Position numbers and translations under genes: made by a program | Shown: positions 52,199 to 60,399 of the stretch, piece by piece | Layout of the letters: each line of letters opens with the position of its first letter | Position numbering within the stretch: the stretch's first letter is position 1 | Assembly: GCF_002954355.1 (NCBI RefSeq) | Contig: NZ_MQVV01000017.1 | Coordinates: 124,001-188,000 of the forward strand | Direction of reading: 5' to 3' | Source of the DNA: Nonlabens tegetincola | GTDB lineage: Bacteria > Bacteroidota > Bacteroidia > Flavobacteriales > Flavobacteriaceae | DNA length: 64,000 nucleotides | Notes under the pieces: generated by a model | What the model saw: only the letters and a program-made list of their open reading frames with translations | Told to the model about the DNA's origin: nothing | The model's database searches: none

Positions 52199-52809
52199 GG
52201 TATAACTAACTCTAGAGCATCTAGTGAATCAACTGGATTCTCATTATATATTAAAGTCCAACCTAGCGAATTGCTCAAAACATAGATTTGTGTGAGTTCA
52301 CTCAACAATCTGTTTTGAGCATTTTTCATAGCATCAGAATTTTGAACCTGGCGTTTAATATCTGCTTTGACACTACGTTGAATTTTATTCAAATCCCTAG
52401 CAGTAAATTTATTTAAGATTCCTTCCTCAATATCATAATAGGTTAAATTTGGATCTACCTTAATTTCAGGTTCAGGAATTGATGTAATTCTTATTTCTTT
52501 TAGGCTTTCGTTAATTTCAACCTTTAGGCCACTTAAATCATAAGCAATTTGAACTTCTGCATTTGAAATAAGCAAGGCCTTTTTCTTACTGTAAAAAAGG
52601 TCCAATCCATACTCTTTAGTATCCTCATAATTAAAAACCTTGGCATAATTAATTTCGGTAACCACCAGTTTACTCACATGATTAATTTGCTCTTGAATTA
52701 AAGAGGTTTGCGCGATCAATTGTTCCCTTTCAGAGTTTCTTTGGTTCCAATAATAAAAACACCCAACTAGGATCGATCCCAATAAAACACCTAATACATA
52801 TTTTCTCAT
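52195..52809 (-). CDS. DUF4230 domain protein, membrane-anchored
   Basis: A 204-aa protein with an N-terminal hydrophobic anchor (YVLGVLLGSILVGCFYYW), which could also be a lipoprotein-like signal. The DUF4230 domain spans ~40-200 (LVVTEINYAKVF, ALLISNAEVQIAYDLSGLKVEI, PEPEIKVDPNLTYYDIEEGILNKF). The role of the domain is unknown, but it is widespread in Bacteroidetes and Firmicutes. It overlaps the GSCFA gene by four bases and is co-transcribed with it. Confidence 0.85.
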   Translation of the reverse strand: MRKYVLGVLLGSILVGCFYYWNQRNSEREQLIAQTSLIQEQINHVSKLVVTEINYAKVFNYEDTKEYGLDLFYSKKKALLISNAEVQIAYDLSGLKVEINESLKEIRITSIPEPEIKVDPNLTYYDIEEGILNKFTARDLNKIQRSVKADIKRQVQNSDAMKNAQNRLLSELTQIYVLSNSLGWTLIYNENPVDSLDALELVIP

Positions 52810-53723
52810 TTCAATTGTACCTTGGGATATAAGGATATCACTTTATCCTTCATTTCTTTTACCATTTCCTCGTGTTTCAATTTATTTTGAGGTTTGTGAG
52901 CTTCCAACCTTCTAAATTTCTCAACAATAGACATTTGTTGATCGAGTTTTGTATCTATTACGCTTTCGCGAAAGCGAGACCACACATACTCTATTCCAAC
53001 TTCATTTAAGTGAATCATATCCGACTTGAAAAATCGATAGTCTCTTAACTCATCAAGGACAATCTCATAAGCTGGGAAATAGGAAACCTCGTTTGATACG
53101 TGTTCCAAAACACCTTCATGTAATCGGGATTTACTTCTGGTATTTTCCACCATTCCATCTCGTGTATGACGTACTGGTGAAACAGTATATATAATTTTCA
53201 CATTTGGATTGTGAGTTTTAGCTACTTGCTCTATCGTGTCAAGTGCCTGATTAATCTCTTGCATGGATAAAAGCAGTTTCTCAAATATATACTGTGGTTG
53301 TTTATGACAATTTGCAACTATTTTTTTTGATTCTTTATGCTTGTAAACCCATGCGGTTCCCAGTGTCACAAATAAATGTGAGGTGTTACTAAGCTGTTTT
53401 TTAAGTTGTTTTAATTGATGATTTAAATTTTCAAGTAATTGTGTTTCATCCTCGTGATTCATTTGAGAATGAACCTCGTAACAAAAAGGTGTTTCAACAT
53501 CGGTTGATTGATACCATCTTTTATCTCGTACTCGTTCAAAAATTCTAGCTATACTTACTGGATTAAACAATATACCCATGGGATTTATCAAGGTAGGGAA
53601 ACCAAAGTAAATACATTTTTCACCAATATTTTGAGCAAAACAACTTCCTATAAATATCAATTGTGAGTCATTATTTATAGGTGTTGATGATGGTTTTATT
53701 GTAACTGGTGTAGTAAGCTGCAT
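52806..53723 (-). CDS. GSCFA domain protein
   Basis: A 305-aa protein named for its motif FIGSCFAQNIG near residue 27. TLGTAWVY, VSPVRH and DMIHLNEVGIEYVW follow. This order of Ser, Gly, Asn and Asp-x-x-His blocks is that of SGNH/GDSL-like hydrolases, so an esterase or acyltransferase activity on glycans or lipids is plausible but unproven. The palindrome copy is read as SRFRES near residue 250. It is co-transcribed with the DUF4230 gene. Confidence 0.87.
   Translation of the reverse strand: MQLTTPVTIKPSSTPINNDSQLIFIGSCFAQNIGEKCIYFGFPTLINPMGILFNPVSIARIFERVRDKRWYQSTDVETPFCYEVHSQMNHEDETQLLENLNHQLKQLKKQLSNTSHLFVTLGTAWVYKHKESKKIVANCHKQPQYIFEKLLLSMQEINQALDTIEQVAKTHNPNVKIIYTVSPVRHTRDGMVENTRSKSRLHEGVLEHVSNEVSYFPAYEIVLDELRDYRFFKSDMIHLNEVGIEYVWSRFRESVIDTKLDQQMSIVEKFRRLEAHKPQNKLKHEEMVKEMKDKVISLYPKVQLK
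52962..52975. repeat. GCTTTCGCGAAAGC palindrome, copy 11
   Basis: Perfect core in the GSCFA gene, read as RFRES. On the minus strand the context is TCTCGCTTTCGCGAAAGCGTAA. Confidence 0.97.
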
Positions 53724-53792
53724 AATAATCTGTATCTATCAAAAATAGCAATTTTAGTAGCAACAACTTCATTAGGATAAGTAGGTTTCCAT

Positions 53793-53800
53793 TATTTTTG
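53793..53800 (+). promoter_or_regulatory. -7 box of the glycosyltransferase gene
   Basis: TATTTTTG matches TAnnTTTG. It contains the TTG that would be the longest start, so translation more likely begins at GTG 53807, on or next to the first transcribed base. Confidence 0.55.
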
Positions 53801-53806
53801 AAACTT

Positions 53807-54664
53807 GTGAAAATAGCAATCATCATACCAGCCCATAACGAGGCAGACTATATCAAATCAACCCTAATAAGCTTAAAGAATCAATCTCACAAGGCTTCTA
53901 AAATCATACTAGTTGATGATAATAGCACTGATGATACCAGCAATATTGCTCATGAATTTTCTGCCGACTTACCCTTAGAAATCTTAACTAACAAATCAAG
54001 CAATCAAAATATACCTGGAAGTAAGGTTATACGTGCCTTTGAAAAAGGTTTATCCCGATTAAAATTAGATGAATTTGATGTTGTTTGTAAGTTTGATGCA
54101 GATCTTATTTTCCCTGCAAACTACTTGAAAACTCTGGTTTCAACATTTAAATCAAATGAACAAATTGGTATGGTAGGTGGTCATTGCGTTATCCATCAAA
54201 AAGGACATTGGATACTTGAAAATCAAAATAATCCAGACCATATACGTGGAGCATTAAAAGCTTATCGAGTTTCTTGTTTCAAGCAAATAAATGGTTTACG
54301 ACCATCGATTGGATGGGATACTATTGACGAAATGCTAGCGCGATATTATGGCTTTAAGGTTATCACGGTGCCAAACTTACATGTGAAACATCTTAAACCT
54401 ACTGGTGCAGCTTATAGAAAAGGATCTTGGCAACTTCAAGGTGAAGCATTTTACAAAATGCGTTACGGTTGGTGGTTAACGATGATTACGGCTTTAAAAA
54501 TGAGTTTAAACAAAAAGAAGTTCTCTTTGTTTTTCTCTTACCTCTCAGGATACCTATCAAGTAAAAAAAACAACCTTGATCCATTAGTAACAGAAGATCA
54601 AGGTCGTTTTATACGCCGGTATAGATGGCGTGGAATCAGAAAGAAATTGAGATTTAAAAATTAA
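53807..54664 (+). CDS. family 2 glycosyltransferase
   Basis: A 285-aa GT-A fold enzyme. KIAIIIPAHNEADYI opens the protein, LVDDNSTDDT lies near residue 37, and CKFDADLIFP near 90 is the DxD-type nucleotide-sugar and metal site. GWDTIDEMLARYYG near 175 replaces the usual ED loop. The start is GTG 53807, because the alternative TTG lies in the -7 box. Donor and acceptor sugars are unknown. It overlaps the convergent beta-barrel gene by 11 bases. Confidence 0.88.
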   Translation: MKIAIIIPAHNEADYIKSTLISLKNQSHKASKIILVDDNSTDDTSNIAHEFSADLPLEILTNKSSNQNIPGSKVIRAFEKGLSRLKLDEFDVVCKFDADLIFPANYLKTLVSTFKSNEQIGMVGGHCVIHQKGHWILENQNNPDHIRGALKAYRVSCFKQINGLRPSIGWDTIDEMLARYYGFKVITVPNLHVKHLKPTGAAYRKGSWQLQGEAFYKMRYGWWLTMITALKMSLNKKKFSLFFSYLSGYLSSKKNNLDPLVTEDQGRFIRRYRWRGIRKKLRFKN

Positions 54665-55145
54665 AACTCATTCCTATATTAAATACAAACTGATTGTATA
54701 ATTCTTCGGCTGGAGTAAGATCTTCTGTTTTATACTTAGCAAGAGGAAATCCAGCTTCAGTGTAAAGACCAAATCCATTTGTAAAGAAATAACGTGCACC
54801 TACGTGACCGCCAAAATTCTTTGTAGAGAAATGAAGACCTGGATAAAAATCAAAGTTCTCATCAAGGTTTATTACATTTCCAATATTGGCATTAAATCGT
54901 AATGCAAGAGTAGATCTCTCATCAAAATCTGCATCTACCGCATCGTCTAGACCAAGTGCATAATTTGCAGCTAGACCTAAAGAAAAGTTCTCTCCTACTC
55001 CATAATCATAGGTTACACCTATTCCAGTAGCATTTTCCTGAAAACTAGCACCTACTTGAATTTTTTGATCTCCTTTACCGCGATATGCTTGTGCATAGAC
55101 AGTAGTTCCTGCGATCAACGCTAAAATTAAAAGTATGTTTTTCAT
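54654..55145 (-). CDS. small outer-membrane beta-barrel protein
   Basis: A 163-aa protein with a signal peptide (ILLILALIAGTTVYAQ), then eight or so amphipathic strands (KIQVGASFQENATGIGVTYDYGV, FSLGLAANYALG, FGLYTEAGFPLAKY) and a C-terminal FVFNIGMSFNF ending in Phe, as in outer-membrane barrels. It resembles OmpW/OmpA-barrel proteins of Bacteroidetes. Ligand and role are unknown. The start is set at ATG 55145. Confidence 0.8.
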   Translation of the reverse strand: MKNILLILALIAGTTVYAQAYRGKGDQKIQVGASFQENATGIGVTYDYGVGENFSLGLAANYALGLDDAVDADFDERSTLALRFNANIGNVINLDENFDFYPGLHFSTKNFGGHVGARYFFTNGFGLYTEAGFPLAKYKTEDLTPAEELYNQFVFNIGMSFNF

Positions 55146-55193
55146 TTTGTTTGTTTTGAATGACAAATATATTAGAGTTCTCGTATTAACTCG

Positions 55194-56870
55194 TTATTTT
55201 TCAAATAAAGCTTCGTTAATTGGAGTTCCTGTACAGCCATTAGGAAAAGCTATACCTAACAGTGTTGAAACTGTAGGTGCTATATCTGTTATAAAAATAG
55301 GCCTTGCTGTACGACCGGCATTTATTCCTGCTCCATAAAAAATGCAAGGCACATGTGTATCGTAAGCATGAGCACTTCCATGAGTAGAACCTGTTTTTGA
55401 ATAAGATATTACCGCATTATCTAGTACGTACATGACATCACCACTACGTTTTTGATGAAATCCTTTTTGTATGAGAGCTGCTGTACCTTCTGTAAAACTA
55501 CCTTGTGTCATTTCATACCTAGTAAACACTTTTTGTACGTTATCTAATCCCAAAAGATAATCGGCAATGTAACGTTGGATGTACTTATGATCAATATTTA
55601 TATCATTTAAAACTTTATAATTTAAAAAGACTTGTTCGTTGGATACATTTTCAATGATGGCATCATTACCAAACTCTTTTTTTACATGATCCTTAAGTTT
55701 TTCCCTTAATGTTCTAGAATCAAAATAACCTGCTTGTAAGCCTTCATCATGTAAGTATGCTGGTACGTGTACTGCACCGTGATCGGCAGTAAGAAATAAG
55801 GTATAATTTCCTACACCTACTTTATCATCTAGTTCTTTCAAAAATCTTGCTATTTCCAGGTCTAGTCGCAAATAAGTATCCATTACCTCGACAGAGTTAA
55901 CACCATATTGATGTCCTATATAATCTGTACTAGAAAAACTTACTGCAAGAAAATCTGTTACATCATCCTTTCCTAGTTGTTCACCTTCAAGAGCTGCAAT
56001 AGCAAGATCTGCAACCACAGTATTTCCAAAAGGTGTTGCTTTGAGTAAATCGTAATTTCCGTTTTCTGCTGCTAGTTCTTTTAAATCATAAGGAAACACA
56101 GCTTTTTCTTTACCTCTAGGTGGTTTTTCATAATTATTAAGATCGGTACCGCTAGCTTTATAAGTTTCTATTGGATAAAGCGTGTTCCATTCAGTTAAGT
56201 ATGATTTTGCCTTACCACTATCATTATAGTCTGCTACCCATTGTGGTAACTCTTCTTTGTAAAAGTTACTGGTAATAAATCTAGCCTCATCTTTTCCTTT
56301 AAACCAGAATGCAGCATCGGCTAGATGACCTGCAGGTAAAATAGCTCCACGGTCCTTAATGCTTATTCCAATAACCTTGGCACGATCTTGTGTATGTAGT
56401 TTCAATTCGTCGGTAACGGTTGATGTCAACAAACGTTCAGGTGACATTTTACCGTCTTCTCCATTAGTTCCAATAGAAACACGATTATTATCATAAACGT
56501 TGTAGATGGACTGTTTTGCTACCTTATCGTACCAATTGTTTCCAATTATTCCATGATTTGCAGGTGTTGTACCCGTATAAATACTTGCATGACCTGGAGC
56601 CGTATAGGTAGGTACATAATTAAAATGATGATTAACGGCATTAAATCCATTATTCATAAGACGCTTAAAACCATCATCTCCATAGTAATCATAAAATTTA
56701 GTGAGATAATCGTACCTCATTTGATCTACAACGATTCCAACTACTAATTTAGGTTGTTGAATTCCTGTAGATGATGTTGACGATACTTGGTTTGCATCAC
56801 GCTTTCGCGAAAGCGTACTACAACCTATAACCAGTGTTAATAATACTAAAAGAACTGATTGTCGTTTCAT
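55194..56870 (-). CDS. PafA-type alkaline phosphatase family lipoprotein
   Basis: A 558-aa phosphomonoesterase of the alkaline phosphatase superfamily. The signal LVLLTLVIGC marks a lipoprotein. The metal site VGIVVDQMRYDYL (Asp) and nucleophile Thr in YVPTYTAPGHASIYTG are present. ISIKDRGAILPAGH has the Lys-x-Arg pair characteristic of Flavobacterium PafA, and TADHGA and GSAHAYDTHVP supply the other metal ligands. It releases phosphate from organic monoesters. The start is ATG 56870, since the longest reading starts in the -7 box. The palindrome copy gives STLSRKRD just after the lipid site. Confidence 0.95.
   Translation of the reverse strand: MKRQSVLLVLLTLVIGCSTLSRKRDANQVSSTSSTGIQQPKLVVGIVVDQMRYDYLTKFYDYYGDDGFKRLMNNGFNAVNHHFNYVPTYTAPGHASIYTGTTPANHGIIGNNWYDKVAKQSIYNVYDNNRVSIGTNGEDGKMSPERLLTSTVTDELKLHTQDRAKVIGISIKDRGAILPAGHLADAAFWFKGKDEARFITSNFYKEELPQWVADYNDSGKAKSYLTEWNTLYPIETYKASGTDLNNYEKPPRGKEKAVFPYDLKELAAENGNYDLLKATPFGNTVVADLAIAALEGEQLGKDDVTDFLAVSFSSTDYIGHQYGVNSVEVMDTYLRLDLEIARFLKELDDKVGVGNYTLFLTADHGAVHVPAYLHDEGLQAGYFDSRTLREKLKDHVKKEFGNDAIIENVSNEQVFLNYKVLNDINIDHKYIQRYIADYLLGLDNVQKVFTRYEMTQGSFTEGTAALIQKGFHQKRSGDVMYVLDNAVISYSKTGSTHGSAHAYDTHVPCIFYGAGINAGRTARPIFITDIAPTVSTLLGIAFPNGCTGTPINEALFEK
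56801..56814. repeat. GCTTTCGCGAAAGC palindrome, copy 12
   Basis: Perfect core near the 5' end of the phosphatase gene, read as LSRK right after the lipidated Cys. Confidence 0.97.
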
Positions 56871-56885
56871 TTTTATCATTTTGCG

Positions 56886-56893
56886 CAAAGGTA
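56886..56893 (-). promoter_or_regulatory. -7 box of the phosphatase gene
   Basis: TACCTTTG on the minus strand matches TAnnTTTG. It overlaps a TTG in frame with the gene, so the ATG at 56870 (or 56879) is the likely start, with a very short leader. Confidence 0.6.
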
Positions 56894-56967
56894 CAAAGTG
56901 AATTTTCCATTAAGTTTAAGAAGGCATTAAATCACAAGGTTATTTTTTTAGCTACTTTTACCAACGC

Positions 56968-57705
56968 ATGAGATTTTTAAGGCATATAGGTACATACATG
57001 ATGATGCTTTTAGGTGTTTTTAAAAGACCTACCAAAGCTATCGTTCTTAAAGAATTGATTTTAAAGGAAATAGATGATCTAGTAATAGGATCCATAGGTA
57101 TAACCGCCTTTATTTCTTTATTTATGGGTGCGGTTGTAGCATTACAAACAGCGCTCAATCTAGACAATCCTTTAATTCCTAAATCATTGATTGGATTTGC
57201 CACGAGGCAATCAATAATCCTAGAATTTGCGCCTACATTTATTAGTGTAATTATGGCTGGTAAAGTAGGTTCTTATATTACATCGAGTATAGGAACCATG
57301 CGAGTTACTGAGCAAATTGATGCCCTTGAGGTGATGGGAATTAACCCTTTGAATTATTTGATATTTCCTAAAATTGTAGCGCTTGCATTCTATCCATTTT
57401 TAATTGCTATTATCATGTTTATAGGAATTTTTGGTGGGTTTTTAGCCAGCGTTTATGGTAATCTAGTTAGTCTAGAAGAATTTGTAGTTGGTTTACAGGA
57501 TACATTTATACCGTGGCATGTTGCCTATGCTTTTATAAAAACAATCGTTTTTGGGTTTTTGCTCGCAACCATTCCTAGCTATCATGGTTATTATATGAAA
57601 GGAGGCGCACTAGAAGTTGGGAAAGCAAGTACGACAAGTTTTGTATGGACCTGCGTCTCGATTATAATTGCAAATTATTTACTCACTCAATTATTATTGA
57701 CATGA
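56968..57705 (+). CDS. mlaE: MlaE-type ABC transporter permease
   Basis: A 245-aa inner-membrane permease of the MlaE family with five or six helices. ELILKEIDDLVIGSIGITAFISLFMGAVVALQTAL and the EQIDALEVMGINPLNYLIFPKIVAL signature (residues ~115-140) are clear. With MlaF it moves phospholipids between the membranes to maintain outer-membrane asymmetry. The TGA stop overlaps the mlaF ATG (ATGA). No mlaD-type gene lies directly after mlaF in this window. Confidence 0.94.
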   Translation: MRFLRHIGTYMMMLLGVFKRPTKAIVLKELILKEIDDLVIGSIGITAFISLFMGAVVALQTALNLDNPLIPKSLIGFATRQSIILEFAPTFISVIMAGKVGSYITSSIGTMRVTEQIDALEVMGINPLNYLIFPKIVALAFYPFLIAIIMFIGIFGGFLASVYGNLVSLEEFVVGLQDTFIPWHVAYAFIKTIVFGFLLATIPSYHGYYMKGGALEVGKASTTSFVWTCVSIIIANYLLTQLLLT

Positions 57706-58466
57706 TAGAAGTTAAAGGTTTAAAAAAAGGCTTCAATGGTGAGGAAATTCTTAAAGGAATAGATGCTACTTTCCTTAAGGGAAAGACCAATATGATAATA
57801 GGTGCCAGTGGTTCGGGAAAGTCGGTTTTCCTTAAAAATATGCTGGGTTTATTTGAGCCTGATGCTGGTGAGATTATTTACGATGGCGAGCGTTTAGGAG
57901 AGATGGAAATTGAGCGTAAAAGCGATTTACGTAAAGAAATGGGTATGCTATTTCAACATAGTGCACTATTTGATAGCATGACGGTAGAAGAGAATGTTAT
58001 GTTCCCGCTGCGCATGTTTACTAAAATGAAAAAGAACGAACGACAAGAGCGAGCAAATGAAATTTTGGAACGTGTAAATCTTCCTGGACTTAATAAAAAA
58101 ATGCCTAGTGAAATTTCTGGTGGTCAGCAAAAACGTGTTGCACTTGCCAGAGCTGTTGTTAATTATCCTAGATACTTGTTTTGCGATGAACCCAATAGTG
58201 GTTTGGATCCAAAAACAGCAACAATAATCGATAATTTAATACAGGAAATCACTCATGAACGTGATATCACTACAGTGATTATTTCCCACGACATGAATTC
58301 CGTAATGGAAATAGGTGAAACTATTGTGTTTTTAAAAGATGGGCTTATTGCTTGGGAAGGAACGAATAAAGAAATATTTAAGACCGATAACAAAGCTGTA
58401 ACCGACTTTGTATATAGTTCTGAGCTATTTAAAAAGGTACGTATCGCTCAAAACGAAGGACTTTAA
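57702..58466 (+). CDS. mlaF: MlaF-type ABC transporter ATP-binding protein
   Basis: A 254-aa ATPase. Walker A is GASGSGKS near residue 35, the Q-loop lies in MLFQHSALFDSMTVEENV, the signature is SGGQQKR near 137, Walker B is YLFCDEP and the H-loop is VIISHD. It powers the MlaE permease. ATG 57702 is chosen over an upstream in-frame start because it gives the ATGA overlap and the typical MIEVKGLKKGF beginning. The last four bases overlap the convergent glycosyltransferase. Confidence 0.95.
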   Translation: MIEVKGLKKGFNGEEILKGIDATFLKGKTNMIIGASGSGKSVFLKNMLGLFEPDAGEIIYDGERLGEMEIERKSDLRKEMGMLFQHSALFDSMTVEENVMFPLRMFTKMKKNERQERANEILERVNLPGLNKKMPSEISGGQQKRVALARAVVNYPRYLFCDEPNSGLDPKTATIIDNLIQEITHERDITTVIISHDMNSVMEIGETIVFLKDGLIAWEGTNKEIFKTDNKAVTDFVYSSELFKKVRIAQNEGL

Positions 58467-59578
58467 AGAAGTTTTTCAATCTCATAATCAAATTTATCTA
58501 GTGTGTATTGCCTAGACCAGTTTGCCGCATTGTTAGACATTTCATCAAGTTTATTAGTACGATTTAAATACTCTTTAATAATTTCACTTGCGTTGGATAA
58601 CTCTTTGATTAAAATTCCTCTTGTTTGATTATCATCACCTGTTAACATCCAAGGCACGCAACTTACAGCTGTCGCAATTGGAATACAACCCCAAAACATA
58701 GGTTCGGCAACGGCTTTGGGCCATCCTTCACTACGCGATAATAAAAATGCAAAATGTGCTTTTTTATACGCCTGAGTAACGGATGACAATGGTTGGTTTC
58801 CATGTAAGTGAATAAATGGATTCAGTTTATTTTTTTTGACATAATCATTCAAAGATTCAAAAAGCGGTCCATTACCATAAATATCCAAGGTGACTGGCAC
58901 ACCTTCATTTCTTAAGTCTTCTACGATTTGGACAACTTTTAAAGGCCTTTTGTTTTCACTAAGCGTGCCAACAAATAAAGCATTCAATTCACCGGTATAA
59001 CCCCTTTTAACAATAGGTTCTTTATCTTTTTCATAATAAGATGCTGTGAAAAAAGGCTTTATATTTTTGGTTTGATTGACATAGTTCCCATACGCTAAAA
59101 CCGTAATATTTTTACTTAAAAAGGTGTTGGATAATATTAGTTTCTGCCATCTATAAGCCATAGGTTGTCGTGCTTGAGGATCCCAATTTCCGGCATATTT
59201 CACTGTTTTCTTTTTTCTAGGAAAGAGTATTTGAACAAGACATGAAAGTAGTGCCAGATTACCAGGACAACGCAAGTGAATATGGTCTGCTTTCGCGAAA
59301 GCGAAACACAAAACCACCAACTGGTATGGCATAGTAAGAAGACTTACAACAGCCATACTTATCCTGTGGAATTCCAACCGACGCAAGCTAGTTACTTGAA
59401 TATCCTGAAGATCAAATGGCTGTGTAAGAAGAGGTTTATTATATCGAGTAGGTGCGATGATTTGCACCTCATCTACTTTACTGAACCATAAATTCATCTC
59501 CTTGACGTAGGGTGCATAAGCTACTAGCTTACCATCATTCCTTAAATGGTGAGCATCTGATATAACTAGAAATCTCAT
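58463..59578 (-). CDS. family 4 glycosyltransferase
   Basis: A 371-aa GT-B glycosyltransferase. The C-terminal domain has the GT4 patterns ELNALFVGTLSENKRPLKVVQI (residues ~200-220), IYGNGPLFESL and the donor-site SRSEGWPKAVAEPMFWGCIPIAT near 290. The N-terminal domain (ISDAHHLRNDGKLVAYAPYV) is the acceptor half. It is the last gene of the glycan cluster. The palindrome copy is read as CFAFAKADH near residue 95. It overlaps the methyltransferase gene by four bases. Confidence 0.92.
   Translation of the reverse strand: MRFLVISDAHHLRNDGKLVAYAPYVKEMNLWFSKVDEVQIIAPTRYNKPLLTQPFDLQDIQVTSLRRLEFHRISMAVVSLLTMPYQLVVLCFAFAKADHIHLRCPGNLALLSCLVQILFPRKKKTVKYAGNWDPQARQPMAYRWQKLILSNTFLSKNITVLAYGNYVNQTKNIKPFFTASYYEKDKEPIVKRGYTGELNALFVGTLSENKRPLKVVQIVEDLRNEGVPVTLDIYGNGPLFESLNDYVKKNKLNPFIHLHGNQPLSSVTQAYKKAHFAFLLSRSEGWPKAVAEPMFWGCIPIATAVSCVPWMLTGDDNQTRGILIKELSNASEIIKEYLNRTNKLDEMSNNAANWSRQYTLDKFDYEIEKLL
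59289..59302. repeat. GCTTTCGCGAAAGC palindrome, copy 13
   Basis: Perfect core in the GT4 gene, read as AFAKA. No further copy occurs in the remaining 4.7 kb. Confidence 0.97.
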
Positions 59579-60399
59579 AGTTTTCTAGCAACTATATACA
59601 AAGTTGAACCGTGATAGTTACCAACTAACGACTTAAGAGATGAAATAATATAATTTAGGCTTTTGTTGAAATAAGGAAATTTCTTTTCTTTCAATCTAAG
59701 AATTTCAAAACCGTTTCTAGTTAAAGTATTTGATAGGCTTTCCTTCGTGAAAAAATTCAAATGAATAGGTGGTCCACTTTGGAATAATTCGTCTTCAGGT
59801 GTTTTAAAATTCTTGCGCTTATTGTAGTTAGGAACTGAAGCAATAAACAAACCACCTTTATTCAATTTATCATTAACTAAAGTAAATAGTTCTTCTATTT
59901 CTTGTATGTGCTCTAGAACTTCCCACATCATTACTATGTCAAAAGCACCATCTATTGCGCTCATCATTCTAAAATCTCCGTTTTGAGAGTTAACACCTAA
60001 TTGTACCGCTTTCAAATGAGATTGCTCATCAATTTCAATACCTGTATAACGAGATATTTTTGCAATGTTAGTTAAATAATAACCAACTAAACCAATTCCT
60101 GATCCAATTTCTAATACTTTACTTGATTTTTTTACATATCGGTTTATTATTGTTTTTCTATTATAACCCAACCTAACGACTCCCGAATTAATCTGATTAA
60201 ACTCTGTGATTGAGTGTTTTTTGTATTGAGGGTTTTCATAGTTATAAAGTTTATCATAACATGCTTTGAAATCTTCTAAACCGTATTGAAAATCACAAAA
60301 AACCAATTCGCAAGAAGTACACTTTACCAGATTATACTTCTCGTTTACCCTGTACACTGAACTACTGCACACCTTACATTTTTTATATCTGTTTTTCAT
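59575..60399 (-). CDS. SAM-dependent methyltransferase with N-terminal zinc ribbon
   Basis: A 274-aa protein. The N-terminal C-x-x-C pairs (CKVCSS, CTSCELVFC) form a small zinc ribbon. The class I methyltransferase core follows, with motif I VLEIGSGIGLVGYYL near residue 95, an acidic YTGIEIDEQ, and FDIVMMWEVLEHIQEIEELF near 155. This type accompanies sugar or polysaccharide clusters and may methylate a glycan or a nucleotide sugar. It overlaps both neighbours by four bases, so it is one operon. Confidence 0.88.
   Translation of the reverse strand: MKNRYKKCKVCSSSVYRVNEKYNLVKCTSCELVFCDFQYGLEDFKACYDKLYNYENPQYKKHSITEFNQINSGVVRLGYNRKTIINRYVKKSSKVLEIGSGIGLVGYYLTNIAKISRYTGIEIDEQSHLKAVQLGVNSQNGDFRMMSAIDGAFDIVMMWEVLEHIQEIEELFTLVNDKLNKGGLFIASVPNYNKRKNFKTPEDELFQSGPPIHLNFFTKESLSNTLTRNGFEILRLKEKKFPYFNKSLNYIISSLKSLVGNYHGSTLYIVARKL

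Noticed and set aside
820-59302. The palindrome as a ParB/Noc (parS or NBS) binding site
   Set aside because: parS half-site TGTTTCAC and Noc TATTTCCC do not align with CGCTTTCG in register. Thirteen evenly scattered copies in 64 kb also far exceed usual parS density.
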